This document shows, piece after piece, positions 34,723 to 43,712 of a stretch of 64,000 nt of DNA (positions are counted from its first letter, which is position 1; every line of letters starts with the position of its first letter). Made by a program: the position numbers and the translations under genes. The notes beneath the pieces were generated by a model. It was not told the DNA's origin and did no database searches. It saw only the letters and a list, made by a program, of their open reading frames with translations. This stretch comes from Bacteroidota bacterium (GTDB taxonomy: Bacteria > Bacteroidota > Bacteroidia > Bacteroidales > F082). The stretch spans positions 30,164-94,163 of the forward strand of contig JAEWWJ010000054.1 in NCBI GenBank assembly GCA_023396415.1. Direction: 5' to 3'.

Positions 34723-36702
34723 ATGATAAAACGCCTCTATAATCCAACATTTGGATGTTTTTTGTTCATGTTTGCTGTGGTTTATGGCTTGTTTCAAAGT
34801 TGTACGCCACAAGCTGAAAAGGCTCGGCTGTCTATCGCAACAGCTTCTCCTTATCATAATCATGGCGATTCCGCCACATATGTGGGAAAAGAAGCCTGCC
34901 GCGATTGCCATTATCAGAATTATGTTTCTTACCATCGTACCGGAATGGGAAACTCTTTTGGTCGGGCGACGCTGTTGAAAAGTGATGCTGTTATTGGTCG
35001 CGATAGCATCATATATGATTCTTTCTCAAACTTTTATTATCGTCCATATTGGAAGGATAGCGTGATGTTTGTGACCGAGTTTAGGCTGGAAGGCAAGGAT
35101 ACCGTTCACCAACGCACCGAAAGGGTGGATTATATCGTGGGGTCGGGTCACCATACCAATTCACATCTTTTCACAGTGAATGGATATGCGTACCAAATTC
35201 CTTTTACCTATTATACTCAGCAACAGCTTTTTGATCTTCCTCCCGGTTTTGAGCAGGGCCACAATGCGCGCTTTTCTCGCTATCTTGCCTTAGAGTGTAT
35301 CTCGTGCCACAACGCTCTTCCCGAATTGGTGATGGGATCGCAAAACAAGTACAGTCATATTCCAGAAGGTATTGATTGTGAGCGGTGTCACGGGCCAGGC
35401 TCCCTTCATGTTCGACGCACAAAATCCGGTATTTTAGTTGACACTTCACTTGTGGCCGATTTTAGCATTGTGAATCCTGCTCGCCTTTCAAAAGCATTAC
35501 AAAATGATATCTGTGCCCGTTGTCACCTTCAAGGAACGATGGTGCTAAAGGAGGGTAGAAGTTTTTACGACTTTAAGCCGGGCATGAGTCTCACCGAAGT
35601 GATGGATGTGTTTATGCCTTCTTATTCCGGCGGACCGCCAACACTCATCATGGCGTCCCACATTGAGCGCATGATGGAAAGCCGCTGCTACCTTGAATCG
35701 AAGGGCGATTTGAGTTGTATCGAATGTCATAATCCGCATATTTCAGTGAAAGAGACACCACCCGGACTGTTCAATAAAGTTTGCGCCAATTGCCACACAA
35801 CTGTGCCTGAAAGTTACCATCAATCAACAACGGTAGCGGGTAGCAGTCTTTCCGATTGTGTGGCTTGTCATCTGATCAAGCGCGATAGCCGCGATATTCC
35901 TCATGTAAAAATAACTGATCATAAAATTACAATTCCTACCAATGAAGTGCCCGGCCCACAGCGTTTTTTGGGTTTGGTAGCGGTCAACAACCGACAAACG
36001 GATGCCCTTACCAAGGGGAGGGGTTATTTGCGCGAATATGAAACTTATACGGCAGACCCCATCTATTTAGATTCAGCAGCTTATTATCTGAAACCGCATA
36101 CCAACAAGGTGAGTAAGTTGGAATTTAAGGCTTTTACGCAATATTTTTTTCTTGTTAGCAACCAACGCGCCCTCTTGCGCTTGGCCAAAAACAACAATCA
36201 CGATCGGGTGTTGAATGAGCTTTTAACACAAATGGATTATGAAAACCAAGATGCTTGGACGGCCTACCGCATTGGGCAGATGCTCGAACAAGACAAGCAA
36301 TTGGGTTTGGCTTGGCTTTATTATAATAAAGCAGTTTCCTTAGCACCGCTTCATGCCGAAATGTTGAATAAAATGGGCGGTTTGTTGGTAGAAATGGACA
36401 GTATTGCGGAAGCCAGAAAATGGTTTGCAAAAGTGCTTATCGAGCATCCGCGCAACGAAAGAGCTTGGGTCAATCATGGGTTTTGCGAAATGAAGCTGGG
36501 GCAAGTCCGTCAAGCCATACAATCTTATCGTCAAGCCCTCCGCTTGAATCCCGATAATGTGCAAGCTTTAGTAAATCTGTCCGGCTTGTTGGTGCAAACA
36601 AATGAACGCCAGCAGGCTGCTGATTACATCACCCGCGCCCTTCGCATTGCGCCTCAGCACACCCAAGCTTTGGAGTTGAAAGCTGCTTTGCAAAAGCAAT
36701 AA
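34723..36702 (+). CDS. Seven-haem c-type cytochrome lipoprotein with C-terminal TPRs
   Basis: From ATG 34723 the product has 659 residues. The N-terminus MIKRLYNPTFGCFLFMFAVV leads to lipobox FQSC (Cys27). Seven CxxCH haem motifs occur at about residues 59 (CRDCH), 192 (CISCH), 219 (CERCH), 264 (CARCH), 332 (CIECH), 354 (CANCH) and 379 (CVACH), in the spacing of cytochrome c554-like proteins. After a linker, TPR-like helices run from about residue 520 to the end (e.g. NERAWVNHGFCEMKLGQVRQ). It is probably a periplasmic or outer-membrane electron carrier with a protein-docking tail. A TTG-initiated extension to 34633 is unlikely. It is a single gene; partners are not in view. Confidence 0.85.
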   Translation: MIKRLYNPTFGCFLFMFAVVYGLFQSCTPQAEKARLSIATASPYHNHGDSATYVGKEACRDCHYQNYVSYHRTGMGNSFGRATLLKSDAVIGRDSIIYDSFSNFYYRPYWKDSVMFVTEFRLEGKDTVHQRTERVDYIVGSGHHTNSHLFTVNGYAYQIPFTYYTQQQLFDLPPGFEQGHNARFSRYLALECISCHNALPELVMGSQNKYSHIPEGIDCERCHGPGSLHVRRTKSGILVDTSLVADFSIVNPARLSKALQNDICARCHLQGTMVLKEGRSFYDFKPGMSLTEVMDVFMPSYSGGPPTLIMASHIERMMESRCYLESKGDLSCIECHNPHISVKETPPGLFNKVCANCHTTVPESYHQSTTVAGSSLSDCVACHLIKRDSRDIPHVKITDHKITIPTNEVPGPQRFLGLVAVNNRQTDALTKGRGYLREYETYTADPIYLDSAAYYLKPHTNKVSKLEFKAFTQYFFLVSNQRALLRLAKNNNHDRVLNELLTQMDYENQDAWTAYRIGQMLEQDKQLGLAWLYYNKAVSLAPLHAEMLNKMGGLLVEMDSIAEARKWFAKVLIEHPRNERAWVNHGFCEMKLGQVRQAIQSYRQALRLNPDNVQALVNLSGLLVQTNERQQAADYITRALRIAPQHTQALELKAALQKQ

Positions 36703-36767
36703 ATATCCGGATGTATTATCTTTGAAACGACGTTGAAATGCTGTTTAAAGGCTCTCGAAGGTGGGTG

Positions 36768-37667
36768 TTATAATATACGTATCAAATTTTCCTGCGCGAA
36801 AAAATGGTTGATTTTTTGACTGTTGTTTGCAAAAAGCAAACTGAAGCCACCCCCGCCCGATCCGCACAATTTCATGGTAAAGTCGCCGGTTGTGAGGCCA
36901 TGTTTCCAGTCTTTGGCGAGGCTTTCAGGCACCATAGGCTGTAAATTTGCGAACTGAAAGGTTGAAATAGCGCGGATAGATTCAAAAAGTAAGGGCTGGT
37001 TGTTGTTCATAAAGCCTTTAATAGCACCATCAACTGCCGGCAACCATTGGTGCTTTACTTTTTTGTAAAACGACTGATGGCGCATCTGTTGGTGAAAATA
37101 GGACACCAAGGGTGCTGTTTTGCCGCTGCACCGACTATCGAGAAGATACACCACAAGTTGTTCTTGTTGTGAAAAAGGCTCCAAAACTTTAATTTGTCCA
37201 TCACTTTCAACCAAAAGGGGTTGGGCCATCAAACAACACAAAGGGTCAAGTCCTGAGCTGTTTCCATGGAAGTAGCTTTCGAGCAGGGCCAGTTCATTCT
37301 TTAGCAAAACGAGGTCTTTTCGAATTTCCTTGACGAACTTTTCGTATATCGCTGCAACCACAGCCCCCGAGCTGCCTGCTCCATATCCGTGCGGAATATC
37401 GGCATCAAACCAAAGTCCATCATGTGTTTGTTGCTTCAGGTCATCCACATTGATAAGTGATGCTGCCGTTTCTTGGGTTTCAAGATGCCTTACAAACTTC
37501 AGAAGCTCTGCCTGCAAAAGCAGCTCGCGTTGAGAGGTGGGCGGATTGTTTTTCCATTGTCCTGAAAAGCTTTTTAGAGGGTTTACCAGCGCTTTTGAAC
37601 CCAAGATAACGCTGTATTCGCCAAATAGCATGGTTTTGCCGTAATAGGCTTTGCGGCTATCGGTCAT
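36768..37667 (-). CDS. Mevalonate kinase (GHMP family)
   Basis: A 299-residue GHMP kinase, last gene of the mevalonate operon. The N-terminus KAYYGKTMLFGEYSVILGSK is the usual mevalonate-kinase opening. The ATP loop is GYGAGSSGAVVAA, and the third GHMP motif is MKLCGSGGGGFSLL. The Ser/Asp pair in NSSGLDPL fits the catalytic Asp region of mevalonate kinases. It would phosphorylate mevalonate with ATP. It starts one base after the mvaD stop. Assignment as mevalonate rather than phosphomevalonate kinase rests on sequence style and on the GYDIA-type protein being the other candidate; the two could be swapped. Confidence 0.8.
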   Translation of the reverse strand: MTDSRKAYYGKTMLFGEYSVILGSKALVNPLKSFSGQWKNNPPTSQRELLLQAELLKFVRHLETQETAASLINVDDLKQQTHDGLWFDADIPHGYGAGSSGAVVAAIYEKFVKEIRKDLVLLKNELALLESYFHGNSSGLDPLCCLMAQPLLVESDGQIKVLEPFSQQEQLVVYLLDSRCSGKTAPLVSYFHQQMRHQSFYKKVKHQWLPAVDGAIKGFMNNNQPLLFESIRAISTFQFANLQPMVPESLAKDWKHGLTTGDFTMKLCGSGGGGFSLLFANNSQKINHFFAQENLIRIL

Positions 37668-37668
37668 T

Positions 37669-38754
37669 TTATTTCAATTTAACAGGGCCGGTGCCAACTT
37701 TGTCGTTGATCCAAAGTCTGTTTTCGCAATATTCGGATAGTTCACTTTCTATGAAAGCCTGCACATTTTTGTGGTAATCTTTAGGATAGAGCAAGTGCAG
37801 GTTGGGGCCGGCATCGAGTGTGAAGCACAAAGGAATGTGGGTTTCGGCTCTGAAAGCTCTTACTTTTTCGATGGCGGCCAAGGTGTAGGGTTTCATCAAA
37901 ATAAAAGAAGGGGTCGAGGTCATCATCAGGGCGTGAAGCTGCAATGCTTCGGCTTCTGCAATCTGCATAAAAATCTCGAGATCACCTTGTTGCATGGCTT
38001 CCATCAAAATTCGGGTGTTGTTGTGGGCCTCTTGGTAGCGCAGTTCAGCGAAAGGATTTCCTTCCATGAGGGCATGACCGGCACGGCTCGACACTGCCTT
38101 TGTTCCGGCATTAATTATCAGTATGCTGTCGCGATAATCGCTAAAAACAGGATGTAAATCATTGATAGCCACTGCATATTCGTTGTTTCCACCGAGATAT
38201 GAGGGGGTTTGGCCCCACAACGAGGCTACGGGGAAAACACTGCGTGCGGCGCTTCCCGAAGCGATACGCGAAAGATAGGATGCTTTTTGTAGAAAGGCAT
38301 GGGGGCTGTAATTTTGTCCCAGCTGCTCTTCCATAGTAAGCAAAGCCAATACCAACGCGCTCATTGAGGAAGCTGATGAAGCGATTCCTGATGAATGAGG
38401 AAAGCTGTTGTGGCTTTCGATGCTTAAATGTAAATGTGCGATAAATGGAAATAAATCAAGCTGTTGCGCAATGAAGGTTTCAATTTTTTTTGCAAATGCA
38501 GCATTGGGTTGCCCCTCAAACAAAAATGAAATTGAATTTCCTACTTCGCTTTTTGGTTCCCAACGAAGGGTGGTATGGGTATGCGCTTCCGAAAGGGTAA
38601 GACTCACTGATGGATTATTGGGCAGTTGTCGGCCATGCTTTCCCCAGTATTTCACAATGGCAATATTCGAAGGGCTCTGCCATTTGGTTTCTCCGACTGA
38701 AATGGCTTCTCTGTCTAAATGCAAAGCTTCTTTTTGATAGGTTTTTTGCAACAT
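37669..38754 (-). CDS. mvaD: Diphosphomevalonate decarboxylase
   Basis: Converts 5-diphosphomevalonate to isopentenyl diphosphate with ATP. The 361-residue protein has the family landmarks: APSNIA-like segment SPSNIAIVKYWGK, the phosphate loop HSSGIASSASS, SGSAARSVF and the catalytic-region Asp in FTLDAGPNLHLLY. Length is slightly above the usual 320-330. It lies nine bases after the GYDIA-kinase gene and one base before the mevalonate kinase gene. Confidence 0.93.
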   Translation of the reverse strand: MLQKTYQKEALHLDREAISVGETKWQSPSNIAIVKYWGKHGRQLPNNPSVSLTLSEAHTHTTLRWEPKSEVGNSISFLFEGQPNAAFAKKIETFIAQQLDLFPFIAHLHLSIESHNSFPHSSGIASSASSMSALVLALLTMEEQLGQNYSPHAFLQKASYLSRIASGSAARSVFPVASLWGQTPSYLGGNNEYAVAINDLHPVFSDYRDSILIINAGTKAVSSRAGHALMEGNPFAELRYQEAHNNTRILMEAMQQGDLEIFMQIAEAEALQLHALMMTSTPSFILMKPYTLAAIEKVRAFRAETHIPLCFTLDAGPNLHLLYPKDYHKNVQAFIESELSEYCENRLWINDKVGTGPVKLK

Positions 38755-38763
38755 GGTGTAGTT

Positions 38764-39702
38764 TTATTGGCGTACCAAATCGTTATAATTGAAAACAATT
38801 TCCGAACCTTTTTCTTTAAAGTATTGATGAACGTATTCAGGTTTTTCGCTGGTCATGGCAAGCATGAAATCGCCACCCCATGCACCCAAACTTTTAAGCG
38901 AGCCGCTAAAGTCAGGGAATTGTGTTTTAACAGTAGGTAGTTGCAACAGCGCTGAAAGCAGGGCTTCGTGCTGTTCCATCAATTCAACAAAGTAATTGAA
39001 ATCTTGTGTGTGAGCAGCTTCAACCGAGATATTGGACACAATTTTTACTTCCTCTTCAAGGGAAAGATCTTCGGTTCGTTGGTTGAAGTCGCGAATGCCT
39101 TGTGAGCTGTCTTTTTTCTGACCCAAATAAACAAAATACAACTGATCTGCAAAGTTTGGTTTAAAAGCAGCGTTTTCAATAGCGGGTTTCACGTGGCCGC
39201 GCTGAAAAAAAATGGGTTTCTTGGCGCTGGCACAGGCAATGTCATATCCCGATCCACCAATGGAATATTGCAGCAAAGTAAAAGGATCTACTTGTGCCCA
39301 CTTGGCAAGATTGGCAATAAGTGTTGAGCTGGTTCCAAGTCCCCATTCGGGTTCAAAATCGAGTTGTGTTCTCACTCTAAAGCTTTGGTTTGTACCAAAA
39401 ATGTCCGGACGAAGCTGTTGCAACGTAAGCAAAATAATTTGCAGCTTAGCACTGCCAGCCGGATGGGTCGAACTGATGATGTCGAGGGTGGGCAATTCAA
39501 AAAGTGTTTTAAACCATATTCGCCCCGATGGGGCATTGGCCTGCCAGGCAATGAATGGGTGTCCCGATCCTTCGTCGGTGTATAGCTCTAAGGTTTGTGT
39601 TTTTAACAACGGGAGTGCGAGAGCTTTGGCCCCGCGAAGCACCAAATATTCGCCCGTGAGAAGTAATTTGGCATTGGAGGAATACGTGTGCTGAGGCATC
39701 AT
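38764..39702 (-). CDS. GYDIA-family GHMP kinase, candidate phosphomevalonate kinase
   Basis: A 312-residue GHMP-fold protein. The N-terminus AKLLLTGEYLVLRGAKALAL fits kinases of this superfamily, the ATP loop is EWGLGTSSTLIANL, and SGYDIACA holds the GYDIA signature that names this Bacteroidota subgroup. The operon has HMG-CoA reductase, mevalonate kinase and decarboxylase but no other gene for the phosphomevalonate step, so this protein is the obvious candidate; the role is inferred. It overlaps the HMG-CoA reductase stop by four bases (ATGA-type), showing translational coupling. Confidence 0.8.
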   Translation of the reverse strand: MMPQHTYSSNAKLLLTGEYLVLRGAKALALPLLKTQTLELYTDEGSGHPFIAWQANAPSGRIWFKTLFELPTLDIISSTHPAGSAKLQIILLTLQQLRPDIFGTNQSFRVRTQLDFEPEWGLGTSSTLIANLAKWAQVDPFTLLQYSIGGSGYDIACASAKKPIFFQRGHVKPAIENAAFKPNFADQLYFVYLGQKKDSSQGIRDFNQRTEDLSLEEEVKIVSNISVEAAHTQDFNYFVELMEQHEALLSALLQLPTVKTQFPDFSGSLKSLGAWGGDFMLAMTSEKPEYVHQYFKEKGSEIVFNYNDLVRQ

Positions 39703-41027
39703 TTTCTAAGTGTAGCGATGTAGTGTCCAACGCTGGCAAAGGACACTTTCTGGTCTTTAAAATGCTCAACAGCGGCATTCTTTTCTTTGTCGTTGGCTTT
39801 AAAGTGATTGAGGATATTGAAGAGGTGCATTTTCATATGGCCGGCCTGTATGCCTTTGGTGGTGAGCGATTTGACTGCTGAAAAATTGTTTGCTATACCC
39901 ATCACAGATGCAATCATCATGAGCTCGGTGGCAGAGGGGTTTCCTAACATTTCGAGTGATTGTTTGGCCAAAGGATGCAGGCTTGTCAATCCACCAACGG
40001 TGCCAATGGCCATAGGTACTTCGAGGTTAAAACGGAACATATTATCTTGAATCTCAACCCTCGACAGGCTTTGATATTTTCCGCTTCGTGCCGCGTAGGC
40101 ATGACCGGCTGCTTCAATGGCTCGAAAATCGTTTCCGGTGGCAATGGCAACCGAATCAATACCATTATAAATTCCTTTGTTGTGGGTGGTGGCCCTAAAA
40201 ATATCAATCTGGGCAATCTTCACAGCCTTTTCAAACTTACGTGCAAAAGCTTCGCCGTCTAATTTTTCATCCACATTATCGAGCTGATTTAATGGGCATT
40301 CCACCCAGGTTTTAACCACACATTCGGGCGTAAAGTTGCTCAAAATGGCCATGATAATTTCGCATTGGCGGTGTTCATCGCTGAGGTGCACTTGCTCGAA
40401 AAAGAAAACTTTAAGAGCTTGTCCAAACTCTTCGAGTACCGAATTGATGAAGTTAGCACCCATAGAATCTTTGGTTTCAAAGGTGACCATCAGCTGGTAA
40501 TAGTCCTTAATTTCTTGGGTATAGTCAATCAGCTCAATGTCAACGATGCCTCCGCCGCGTTTTTCCATATTGGCGGTAATGGGCTTCACAGCATCAATGA
40601 GACTTCTTTTGAGGGCCGGAAACATGGTATAAAGCACATGCTTGTCGCCCGACCAACTAAAATGAACCTGGCCTACTTTTTTTGTCCCAAGTATCACGGA
40701 ATGAAACCCACCGCGGTCGCTCCAAAATTTAGCCGCCGCTGAGGCCGCCGCAACAACAGAACTTTCTTCAATAACCATTGGTACAAGATAGTTGCGTCCG
40801 TTGATCTTTACATTGGGCGCAATTCCGTAGGGGATGTAAAAGTTGGTGATAGTATTTTCGCTGAACTCGTCAAAAAGCTTCTGCTGGCTCTCGTCGGAGT
40901 GCCAGAAACTCTTTAGCAGGCTGACCACCTCACCCGGATTCTCGAAGTATTCGGCCACGAGTTTGAGCTTGTCTTCCTTGAGTAGCTTGGAAAAACCACT
41001 GATGATGATGTCTCTTTTTCTTCTCAT
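39699..41027 (-). CDS. Class II hydroxymethylglutaryl-CoA reductase
   Basis: Reduces HMG-CoA to mevalonate. From ATG 41027 the protein has 442 residues; an in-frame ATG at 41102 would add 25 residues and is less likely. The sequence is of the short, soluble class II type (often labelled degradative): catalytic Glu in PMVIEESSVVAAAS, Lys in THNKGIYNG, and the C-terminal His in GIQAGHMKMH. In this operon it surely acts in biosynthesis. It is the first gene of the mevalonate operon and ends in a four-base overlap with the GYDIA-kinase gene. HMG-CoA synthase and IPP isomerase are not in the window. Confidence 0.92.
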   Translation of the reverse strand: MRRKRDIIISGFSKLLKEDKLKLVAEYFENPGEVVSLLKSFWHSDESQQKLFDEFSENTITNFYIPYGIAPNVKINGRNYLVPMVIEESSVVAAASAAAKFWSDRGGFHSVILGTKKVGQVHFSWSGDKHVLYTMFPALKRSLIDAVKPITANMEKRGGGIVDIELIDYTQEIKDYYQLMVTFETKDSMGANFINSVLEEFGQALKVFFFEQVHLSDEHRQCEIIMAILSNFTPECVVKTWVECPLNQLDNVDEKLDGEAFARKFEKAVKIAQIDIFRATTHNKGIYNGIDSVAIATGNDFRAIEAAGHAYAARSGKYQSLSRVEIQDNMFRFNLEVPMAIGTVGGLTSLHPLAKQSLEMLGNPSATELMMIASVMGIANNFSAVKSLTTKGIQAGHMKMHLFNILNHFKANDKEKNAAVEHFKDQKVSFASVGHYIATLRK

Positions 41028-41215
41028 AAATCCCTTATTGTTGACACGGCGGGAAAGTACTTTAGAACCATACAACAAAGTAAGACAATAAAAGTTTAAC
41101 AATCAAATGATTTATACGTACAAAGATAGGCACCGCCAAGCGGTTATTTCGATCAGATGATCTAGCAAAATGGTGATATGCAATGCGTAAAGTCCTTGAC
41201 AGGACGGTAAAAAAC

Positions 41216-41248
41216 AAAAAAAGCACAGCGCTAATGCTGTGCTTTTTT
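41216..41248 (-). terminator. Terminator of groS-groL
   Basis: The stem AAGCACAGC/GCTGTGCTT with a six-base loop is followed on the minus strand by a T run, 26 bases beyond the groL stop. Confidence 0.88.
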
Positions 41249-41273
41249 AATATTGATGTTGTTTTGCAACATT

Positions 41274-42908
41274 TTACATCATTCCACCCATTCCACCGCC
41301 CATAGGCATTTGTGGTGCTGGTGCATTTGGATCTTTGTATTCAACGATAACACATTCGGTGGTGAGCAACATTCCAGCAATGGACGCTGCGTTTTCTAAG
41401 GCTACGCGGGCCACCTTGGTTGGATCAATAACACCGGCTTCGTAGAGGTTTTCGTAAACTTCGGTGCGGGCATTGAAACCAAAGTCGCCTTTGCCTTCTT
41501 TCACGCGGTTTACAATCACTGATCCTTCGAGGCCTGCATTTTCAACGATCTGACGCAATGGCTCTTCCAAAGCGCGTTTCACAATGGCGATACCGGTTGT
41601 TTCGTCATCGTTTTCGCCTTTAAGGTTGGAGATGGAATCAATGGCGCGAATAAAACCTACTCCGCCTCCGGGAATGATTCCTTCTTCAATAGCAGCACGG
41701 GTTGCAGCCAAAGCATCGTCGAAGCGATCTTTCTTCTCTTTCATTTCCATTTCGCTGGCGGCACCAACATAAATTACAGCAACTCCACCAGCCAATTTAG
41801 CCAATCTTTCTTGCAGTTTTTCTTTATCGTAATCCGAAGTGGTCAGCTCAATTTGTTTCTTGATTTGAGCGACGCGGGCATCAATAGCAGCTTTTTCGCC
41901 GTTGCCGCTTACTATGGTTGTGTTTTCTTTGTCAATGGAAACTTTATCGGCAGTGCCTAACATATCTAATGTGGCATCTTCGAGACGGTAACCTTTTTCT
42001 TCGCTAATAACAACGCCACCGGTGAGGATAGCAATGTCTTCGAGCATTTCTTTTCTTCTGTCGCCAAAACCGGGCGCTTTAACGGCAGCAACCTTTAACG
42101 AGCCACGCAAGCGGTTCACTACCAAAGTTGCAAGTGCTTCGCCTTCAACATCTTCGGCAATAATAATAAGTGGACGGCCTGTTTGAAGTGCTTTTTCGAG
42201 CAATGGAAGGAGGTCTTTCATCACCGAAACTTTTTTGTCATAGATCAGGATGAAAGGGTTTTCATACACTGCTTCCATTTTTTCGGTGTTGGTTACAAAG
42301 TAAGGAGAGATGTAACCGCGGTCGAACTGCATTCCTTCAACTACCTCAACATAAGTTTCAATGCCTTTGGCTTCTTCAACAGTGATCACACCTTCTTTTT
42401 TCACTTTCGTCATTGCCTCGGCAATAAGGGCGCCAATGGTATGGTCGTTATTGGCCGAAATGGCAGCAACTTGTTTGATTTTTTCGTTGCTATCGCCTAC
42501 TTGTTGGGTTTGGGCATGAAGTGCTTTTACCACTTCGCTTACGGCTTTGTCAATGCCTCTTTTCAGGTCCATTGGGTTGGCTCCGGCGGTAACGTTTTTC
42601 AATCCGGTGGTGATGATAGATTGTGCGAGAACGGTAGCTGTTGTGGTTCCGTCGCCGGCAATGTCATTGGTTTTGCTGGCTACTTCTTTCACCATCTGTG
42701 CACCCATGTTTTGAACAGGGTCTTTTAGTTCTACTTCTTTTGCAACTGTAACACCATCTTTGGTGATTTGAGGTGCGCCGTAAGATTTTTCAATAATTAC
42801 GTTGCGACCTTTTGGGCCGAGGGTTATTTTAACGGCATTTGAAAGTGCGTCAACGCCTTTTTTAAGGTTTTCGCGGGCTTCGAGATTGAATAAGATGTCT
42901 TTTGCCAT
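41274..42908 (-). CDS. groL: Chaperonin GroEL (Hsp60)
   Basis: ATP-driven protein-folding cage. The 544-residue protein shows the classic features: LGPKGRNVIIEKSYGAPQIT near the N-terminus, the ATP-site DGTTTATVLAQ, and the Gly/Met tail MPMGGGMGGMM. It starts 41 bases after groS and ends 26 bases before a terminator. No CIRCE-type inverted repeat was found before groS, so HrcA control is not suggested. Confidence 0.98.
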   Translation of the reverse strand: MAKDILFNLEARENLKKGVDALSNAVKITLGPKGRNVIIEKSYGAPQITKDGVTVAKEVELKDPVQNMGAQMVKEVASKTNDIAGDGTTTATVLAQSIITTGLKNVTAGANPMDLKRGIDKAVSEVVKALHAQTQQVGDSNEKIKQVAAISANNDHTIGALIAEAMTKVKKEGVITVEEAKGIETYVEVVEGMQFDRGYISPYFVTNTEKMEAVYENPFILIYDKKVSVMKDLLPLLEKALQTGRPLIIIAEDVEGEALATLVVNRLRGSLKVAAVKAPGFGDRRKEMLEDIAILTGGVVISEEKGYRLEDATLDMLGTADKVSIDKENTTIVSGNGEKAAIDARVAQIKKQIELTTSDYDKEKLQERLAKLAGGVAVIYVGAASEMEMKEKKDRFDDALAATRAAIEEGIIPGGGVGFIRAIDSISNLKGENDDETTGIAIVKRALEEPLRQIVENAGLEGSVIVNRVKEGKGDFGFNARTEVYENLYEAGVIDPTKVARVALENAASIAGMLLTTECVIVEYKDPNAPAPQMPMGGGMGGMM

Positions 42909-42949
42909 GTTATTAAAGTTTTTAAGATTTATTTTGCGTTAAATTGGGT

Positions 42950-43228
42950 TTAGATCATTGCGATGATATCTGATTCGCGCATGATGAGGTAGGTTACACC
43001 TTCGAGGGCAAACTCTGTTCCGGCATATTTTCCGTACAAAACAACATCACCTTCTTTAAGTGTAACAGGGTTATCGGTTGTTCCAGGACCTACTGCCACT
43101 ACGGTACCCCTTTGAGGTTTTTCTTTTGCTGTGTCAGGAATAATAATGCCACTGGCTGTTTTTTGCTCTGCTTGTGCGGGCTCAATTACCACACGGTCGG
43201 CCAAAGGATGAATGTTTAATTTTCCCAT
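42950..43228 (-). CDS. groS: Co-chaperonin GroES (Hsp10)
   Basis: The 92-residue lid of the GroEL cage. Family motifs are HPLADRVVIEPAQAEQKTAS, SGIIIPDTAKEKPQ and the mid-protein GDVVLYGKYAGTE; the mobile loop lies at about residues 16-32. It is followed by groL and preceded by a strong terminator (43309-43347), so the pair has its own promoter in the ~80 bases between. Confidence 0.97.
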   Translation of the reverse strand: MGKLNIHPLADRVVIEPAQAEQKTASGIIIPDTAKEKPQRGTVVAVGPGTTDNPVTLKEGDVVLYGKYAGTEFALEGVTYLIMRESDIIAMI

Positions 43229-43308
43229 TTGTATTTATTTTTTAATGTTAAGATTATTTTACTTGCAATGCTGCTGATGGACATATTTTGTGCCAAAGGG
43301 TACAAATA

Positions 43309-43347
43309 AAAAAAATGTCAGAATGAGGTGACATTCTGACATTTTTT
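43309..43347 (-). terminator. Terminator after secG
   Basis: A perfect 11-base stem ATGTCAGAATG/CATTCTGACAT with a six-base loop, extended by A and T runs. It separates the secG operon from groS-groL. Confidence 0.92.
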
Positions 43348-43371
43348 CTGTCCATCAGGGCAGCAATGCTT

Positions 43372-43701
43372 TTATTCTTCGTCGGTGGGAGTTGTAGGTG
43401 GTGCCTGAAAATCAACAGGAGCTGTTTTTTGAATCTGTTCGCGCAATTCGGTGTCAACTTGGCCGGCACTCACGTTGTATTTTGGAATAGCGGTTGAAGC
43501 AGCAAGGCTTAAAACCAACAGCGCAACAGCCATAATCCATGTAGCTTTTTCTAAGAAATCGGCCGTTTGACGAACGCCCATAAACTGGTTTGATGCCGAA
43601 AAATTAGAGGCTAATCCACCTCCTTTTGAGTTCTGAACTAACACTACCAATGCCATTAAGACGCTGATTATAAGGATTAAGATAGAAATAACAACGTACA
43701 T
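43372..43701 (-). CDS. secG: Preprotein translocase subunit SecG
   Basis: A 109-residue SecYEG accessory subunit. Helix 1 is VVISILILIISVLMALVVLV, followed by QNSKGGGLASNF, the conserved SecG loop, and helix 2 (ATWIMAVALLVLSLAAS). The tail is short, acidic and proline-rich (PPTTPTDEE). It lies 11 bases after the TPR-protein gene and is the last gene of its operon. Confidence 0.93.
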   Translation of the reverse strand: MYVVISILILIISVLMALVVLVQNSKGGGLASNFSASNQFMGVRQTADFLEKATWIMAVALLVLSLAASTAIPKYNVSAGQVDTELREQIQKTAPVDFQAPPTTPTDEE

Positions 43702-43712
43702 TTTCTTAGATT

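Noticed and set aside
42183..42728. A 181-codon plus-strand frame opposite groL.
   Set aside because: Antisense frames are common opposite GroEL because of its codon bias; the product is rich in F, H and N without domains.
43229..43308. Possible CIRCE operator before groS.
   Set aside because: No TTAGCACTC-N9-GAGTGCTAA repeat, even with several mismatches, was found.
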